A DNA stretch of 20,104 nt from Botryllus schlosseri (Eukaryota > Chordata > Ascidiacea > Stolidobranchia > Styelidae), in contig ATSW01014172.1 in the NCBI GenBank assembly GCA_000444245.1, positions 1 through 20,104 of the forward strand, read 5' to 3'. Position 1 is the stretch's first letter. Every line of letters starts with the position of its first letter. The translations under genes were made by a program, and so were the position numbers. Positions 18,401-20,104 of this stretch are shown here, one piece after another. The notes beneath the pieces are model-generated. The model was not told the DNA's origin. It saw only the letters and a list, made by a program, of their open reading frames with translations, and searched no databases.

Positions 18401-19925
18401 TAAATATAGTATTTCAATTACCGATATGTATAATATTATTAACATATACCTGCCCTCACTTTAGGAGGTATCAAAAGGCGAATGGGTGGTAAGGGTCGAA
18501 AAGGAAAGAAGTCTAATGGAACCAAAGATGATGGTGATGATGATGATGAAAGCAAAAAGGGAATGCGAGGTAATGACTTCATTTTCAAAGTCAAACATTT
18601 TATTATCACGACTATTCCCTCACATGTCCAACTCATTTTGATTCACTATGTTGCATTAAGTCATGTAATGTAGGCCTATATAATACTTCAATAGCAGCCG
18701 ATCTGACAAATGTGCAGTTAACGTCATTTTCCTATTACAGATAAAAATTAAAGAGTGGATCAATCGATTACGATCCCTTGAAAGTGCTGTAACATTCGTA
18801 ATCCATTCCGAATACAAGTCACAGTTACACAGTGAGAGGCATGCACTGTGTGATCCCGAATTATCATGATAGAAGAACAAGCAAGCCATAGGTCTTCCAT
18901 GTAGCCATCAAAGATATCCATAAGTGTGCAATGTGCAATTGTGCATTCAAAGTTTAGCAATAACTGGGAAAACTTCGAGATATTCAAATTAAATATCGCC
19001 GACGCGTCTCTGCAATCAATCCGACCCTGATCGTATGTGTAGGCTAACCGTCAGTCTCACATTTTTCTAGGCGGTGGACCTGGAGGTAGACGTGGAATGA
19101 AAGGAAAGGGTGGTAAATCGAATGGCACCTCCGATGACGACGATGACAAACGACCAATGAGAGGATCTGGCGGTAATGAGGAGCTGATCTGCTATTAATC
19201 TATTATATATATATTCATATTCTTATCTTCTTCGCGAAAATATCCCTATGACCAGAATAATGGTCCTTTTGCATAAGATACTCATATTTACATTGTTTTT
19301 TTATCCATTGACCAGATCGTCCTGGCAGAGGACAAGGGGGCAGAGGAGGGATGACAGGAAAGGGTAAGAAACACAACGGCACGAGCGATGAAGACGATAA
19401 CAAACCGTCAAGAAGAGCGCCAGGATGTAATATTTACGTCAACGTTTCGCTGGGTGATATATTACGATCGTGCAACGTGTTATAGGGGGACGAGGCGATG
19501 ATGATGATGATGACAGAAGAGGTCCTCGTCGTGGGAGCCAACGCCGACCGTTTAGACGACGTGGTGAGTTCGGAATATAATCCCAGAAGATATCGCTTCA
19601 CCGCTTTGATTCCGATACAGGATTCCAACCTTCCCGTGGCCGACGACCAAACAGAATGGCTATCCGTAAAAAACGTGGTAGTCTTCTCCGGCAGGCACTT
19701 AAGATGATGCTGAAGTGGAAAGCCGATGATGACGAGGATGAGGAGGAATCCAAGTCTTTGGAAGAAATGATCCAGAGCATTCTTGACATACTAGATGAGA
19801 ACGGTGAGATTTTACATTTGTGCAATGAGTAACTTATATTTTCTGCAGCCAAATACATGGGATATATAGCAGCACGAAGTGCTTCTTATATATCTCAACC
19901 TTATGACAAGGCTGTATTGATATGA
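15380..19925 (+). CDS. 16-exon secreted Gly/Arg/Asp-rich modular protein, 557 aa, intact
   Basis: Exons: 15380-15425, 15491-15577, 16102-16224, 16306-16413, 16520-16594, 16663-16740, 16804-16881, 16944-17108, 17857-18057, 18270-18326, 18465-18569, 19071-19172, 19316-19426, 19486-19563, 19621-19803 and 19849-19925. All introns are GT-AG and phase 1, and most junction codons are Gly. The sum is 1674 nt, open throughout.

Residues 1-16 (MIVIRLAALCGLLAIA) are a signal peptide, so the product is probably secreted. The order after it is: DG/GP-rich start (17-85); GRGDS at 94-98 before a poly-Asp run (86-121); three 26-residue GQxRPGQGGRGMQNR-type modules (122-198); an Arg/Gln/Gly/Pro block (199-253); a basic-then-acidic block with C311 (254-320) and C331 (321-339); three NGT-plus-acidic modules (340-445); poly-Asp then RR-rich (446-471); a basic segment changing to an acidic helix ending SLEEMIQSILDILDEN (472-532); and a short tail (533-557).

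Composition suggests a matrix, charge-patterned or defence protein, but I recognise no family. The divergent left copy supports the exon map. Confidence 0.85.
16306..16413 (+). CDS. Exon 4: GRGDS motif and acidic run
   Basis: Encodes GPGRGDSDDEDDDDDN followed by RRPGPFRNRQQGGE. GRGDS is the integrin-binding sequence of fibronectin. It is also kept in the left copy (GSGRGDS, exon 11668-11558, which has one more Asp). Function as an adhesion site is an inference. Confidence 0.8.
16520..16881 (+). repeat. Exons 5-7: tandem 26-residue modules
   Basis: Three exons (16520-16594, 16663-16740, 16804-16881) separated by 62-68 bp introns encode near-identical modules: GQxRPGQGGRGMQN, then RGPGSYGGR or close variants. 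They arose by whole-exon duplication. Exon 5 is 75 nt, not 78, because its original acceptor CAG has become CAT and the next AG, three bases on, must be used; this deletes one Gly and keeps the frame. In the left copy exon 5 keeps the ancestral acceptor. Confidence 0.85.
17109..17856 (+). other. Intron 8 (748 bp), the longest intron
   Basis: Donor GTAAGC, acceptor TTTCCAG. The matching left interval is 10109-10867. Contains a GTT/GCT trinucleotide tract near 17550-17583 that is longer than in the left copy. No separate gene is recognisable. Confidence 0.8.
17857..18326 (+). CDS. Exons 9-10: best conserved block, with the only two mature cysteines
   Basis: Exon 9 (67 codons) encodes an Arg-rich start (MRRRQRSQMRFNRMRGLTR), an acidic stretch with an NNT sequon (N292), then KMRMGKFLCKIKAMLDDK. 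Exon 10 (19 codons) carries NDT (N326) and KSCDGKK. C311 and C331 are the only cysteines after the signal peptide, so one internal or intermolecular disulfide is plausible. Between the copies exon 9 shows about four amino-acid changes against about six silent ones, fewer replacements than in the repeat exons. Confidence 0.8.
18465..19426 (+). repeat. Exons 11-13: tandem ~35-residue NGT/acidic modules
   Basis: Three exons (18465-18569, 19071-19172, 19316-19426) share the order Gly/Arg start, M-x-G-K-G/R-x-K, an NGT sequon (N357, N392, N429), five or more Asp/Glu with few breaks, then K-x-x-x-RR or RG. The sequon is kept in all three modules and in all three left counterparts. N-glycans would sit directly before each acidic run. 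Confidence 0.85.
19486..19925 (+). CDS. Exons 14-16: poly-Asp, Arg-rich and acidic C-terminus
   Basis: Exon 14 gives GRGDDDDDD then RRGPRRG and RRPFRRRG. Because exon 13 ends in T, the junction codon is TGG (Trp446). Exon 15 runs from basic (GRRPNRMAIRKKRGSLLRQ) to ADDDEDEEES and a helix-like SLEEMIQSILDILDEN. Exon 16 ends with KYMGYIAARSASY and a stop at 19923-19925. The left copy stops two codons earlier in its exon 16. Confidence 0.8.
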
Positions 19926-20081
19926 ATCGTATACACACTATTCTGTAGTAAAACTTCTCTTTCACCGACACCAATATATGTAGTTATTCATGCTTACACC
20001 TACGTTCGTATTTGGGGGGTTTATTCATATAGCCTACGACACGTAAACAACACTATTCTGATTTTGGTTTATAGTTGCTCA

Positions 20082-20087
20082 AATAAA
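20082..20087 (+). terminator. Poly(A) signal AATAAA of the right gene
   Basis: AATAAA 157 nt after the stop, giving a 3' UTR of about 180 nt. At the matching place in the left arm (about 7836-7843) the hexamer is not present. Confidence 0.65.
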
Positions 20088-20104
20088 CTCAATATATGTT
20101 TATA

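Larger units (their letters stand above)
14048..20104. repeat. Right arm of >12-kb imperfect palindrome
   Basis: Reverse-complement partner of 7812-14028. The match continues to near the window end, where CAATATATGTTTATA still resembles the left-arm CAATAATGGTTTAAAT next to the hAT terminus, so this arm may continue beyond the window. Confidence 0.92.

Noticed and set aside
15380-19925. Identity as sea urchin SpTransformer (185/333), collagen or a spicule matrix gene
   Set aside because: Composition is similar in part, but there are sixteen exons rather than two, no Gly-X-Y triplet run, no C-type lectin domain and no His-rich region.
7812-20104. Palindrome as a pure assembly artefact
   Set aside because: The arms differ by numerous substitutions, indels, a 109-bp segment and gene-breaking changes. 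A mis-join of haplotypes stays possible and is noted as a check.

Overview
The window is eukaryotic DNA: AT-rich intergenic sequence, GT-AG introns, TATA boxes, a poly(A) signal and DNA-transposon remnants. Several introns are only 45-80 bp, the repeats are degenerate, and TAGGCCTA-like words occur. This fits a compact, polymorphic marine invertebrate genome, perhaps a tunicate or another invertebrate deuterostome. The organism assignment is an inference and weak. Isolated Ns suggest an older or haplotype-merged assembly.

Positions 1-7811 hold no convincing complete gene. They contain a small membrane-like ORF (80-352, minus), a 40-bp perfect palindrome (573-612), degenerate ~185-bp repeats, two copies of one non-autonomous hAT element (one with a perfect 8-bp target duplication), a candidate 3' coding exon (5742-5909, minus), a probable LTR-retroelement fossil, a 41-bp tandem array, a two-copy ~324-bp tandem repeat, and a hAT terminus ending at 7811.

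Positions ~7812-20104 form one imperfect palindrome of more than 12 kb with a loop of only ~19 bp (14029-14047). Each arm carries a copy of the same 16-exon gene, and the two genes are divergently transcribed. Every coding intron in the right copy is phase 1. That copy (15380-19925, plus) is open throughout and predicts a 557-residue secreted protein. After its signal peptide it alternates Gly/Arg/Pro-rich basic blocks with poly-Asp/Glu blocks. It contains a GRGDS motif, three tandem 26-residue exon modules, three tandem ~35-residue modules each with an NGT sequon ahead of an acidic run, exactly two cysteines in the mature chain, and an acidic C-terminus. I recognise no known family.

The left copy (7997-12593, minus) keeps all 16 exons recognisable but has several coding and splice lesions, so it is probably a pseudogene or a truncated, exon-skipping paralog. 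Matching TATA boxes, CRE octamers and GTGAAC-n5-GTTCAC sites lie in both arms of the shared ~2.6-kb centre, so the pair could share regulation. The main novelty candidate is this palindromic pair of exon-modular secreted-protein genes.
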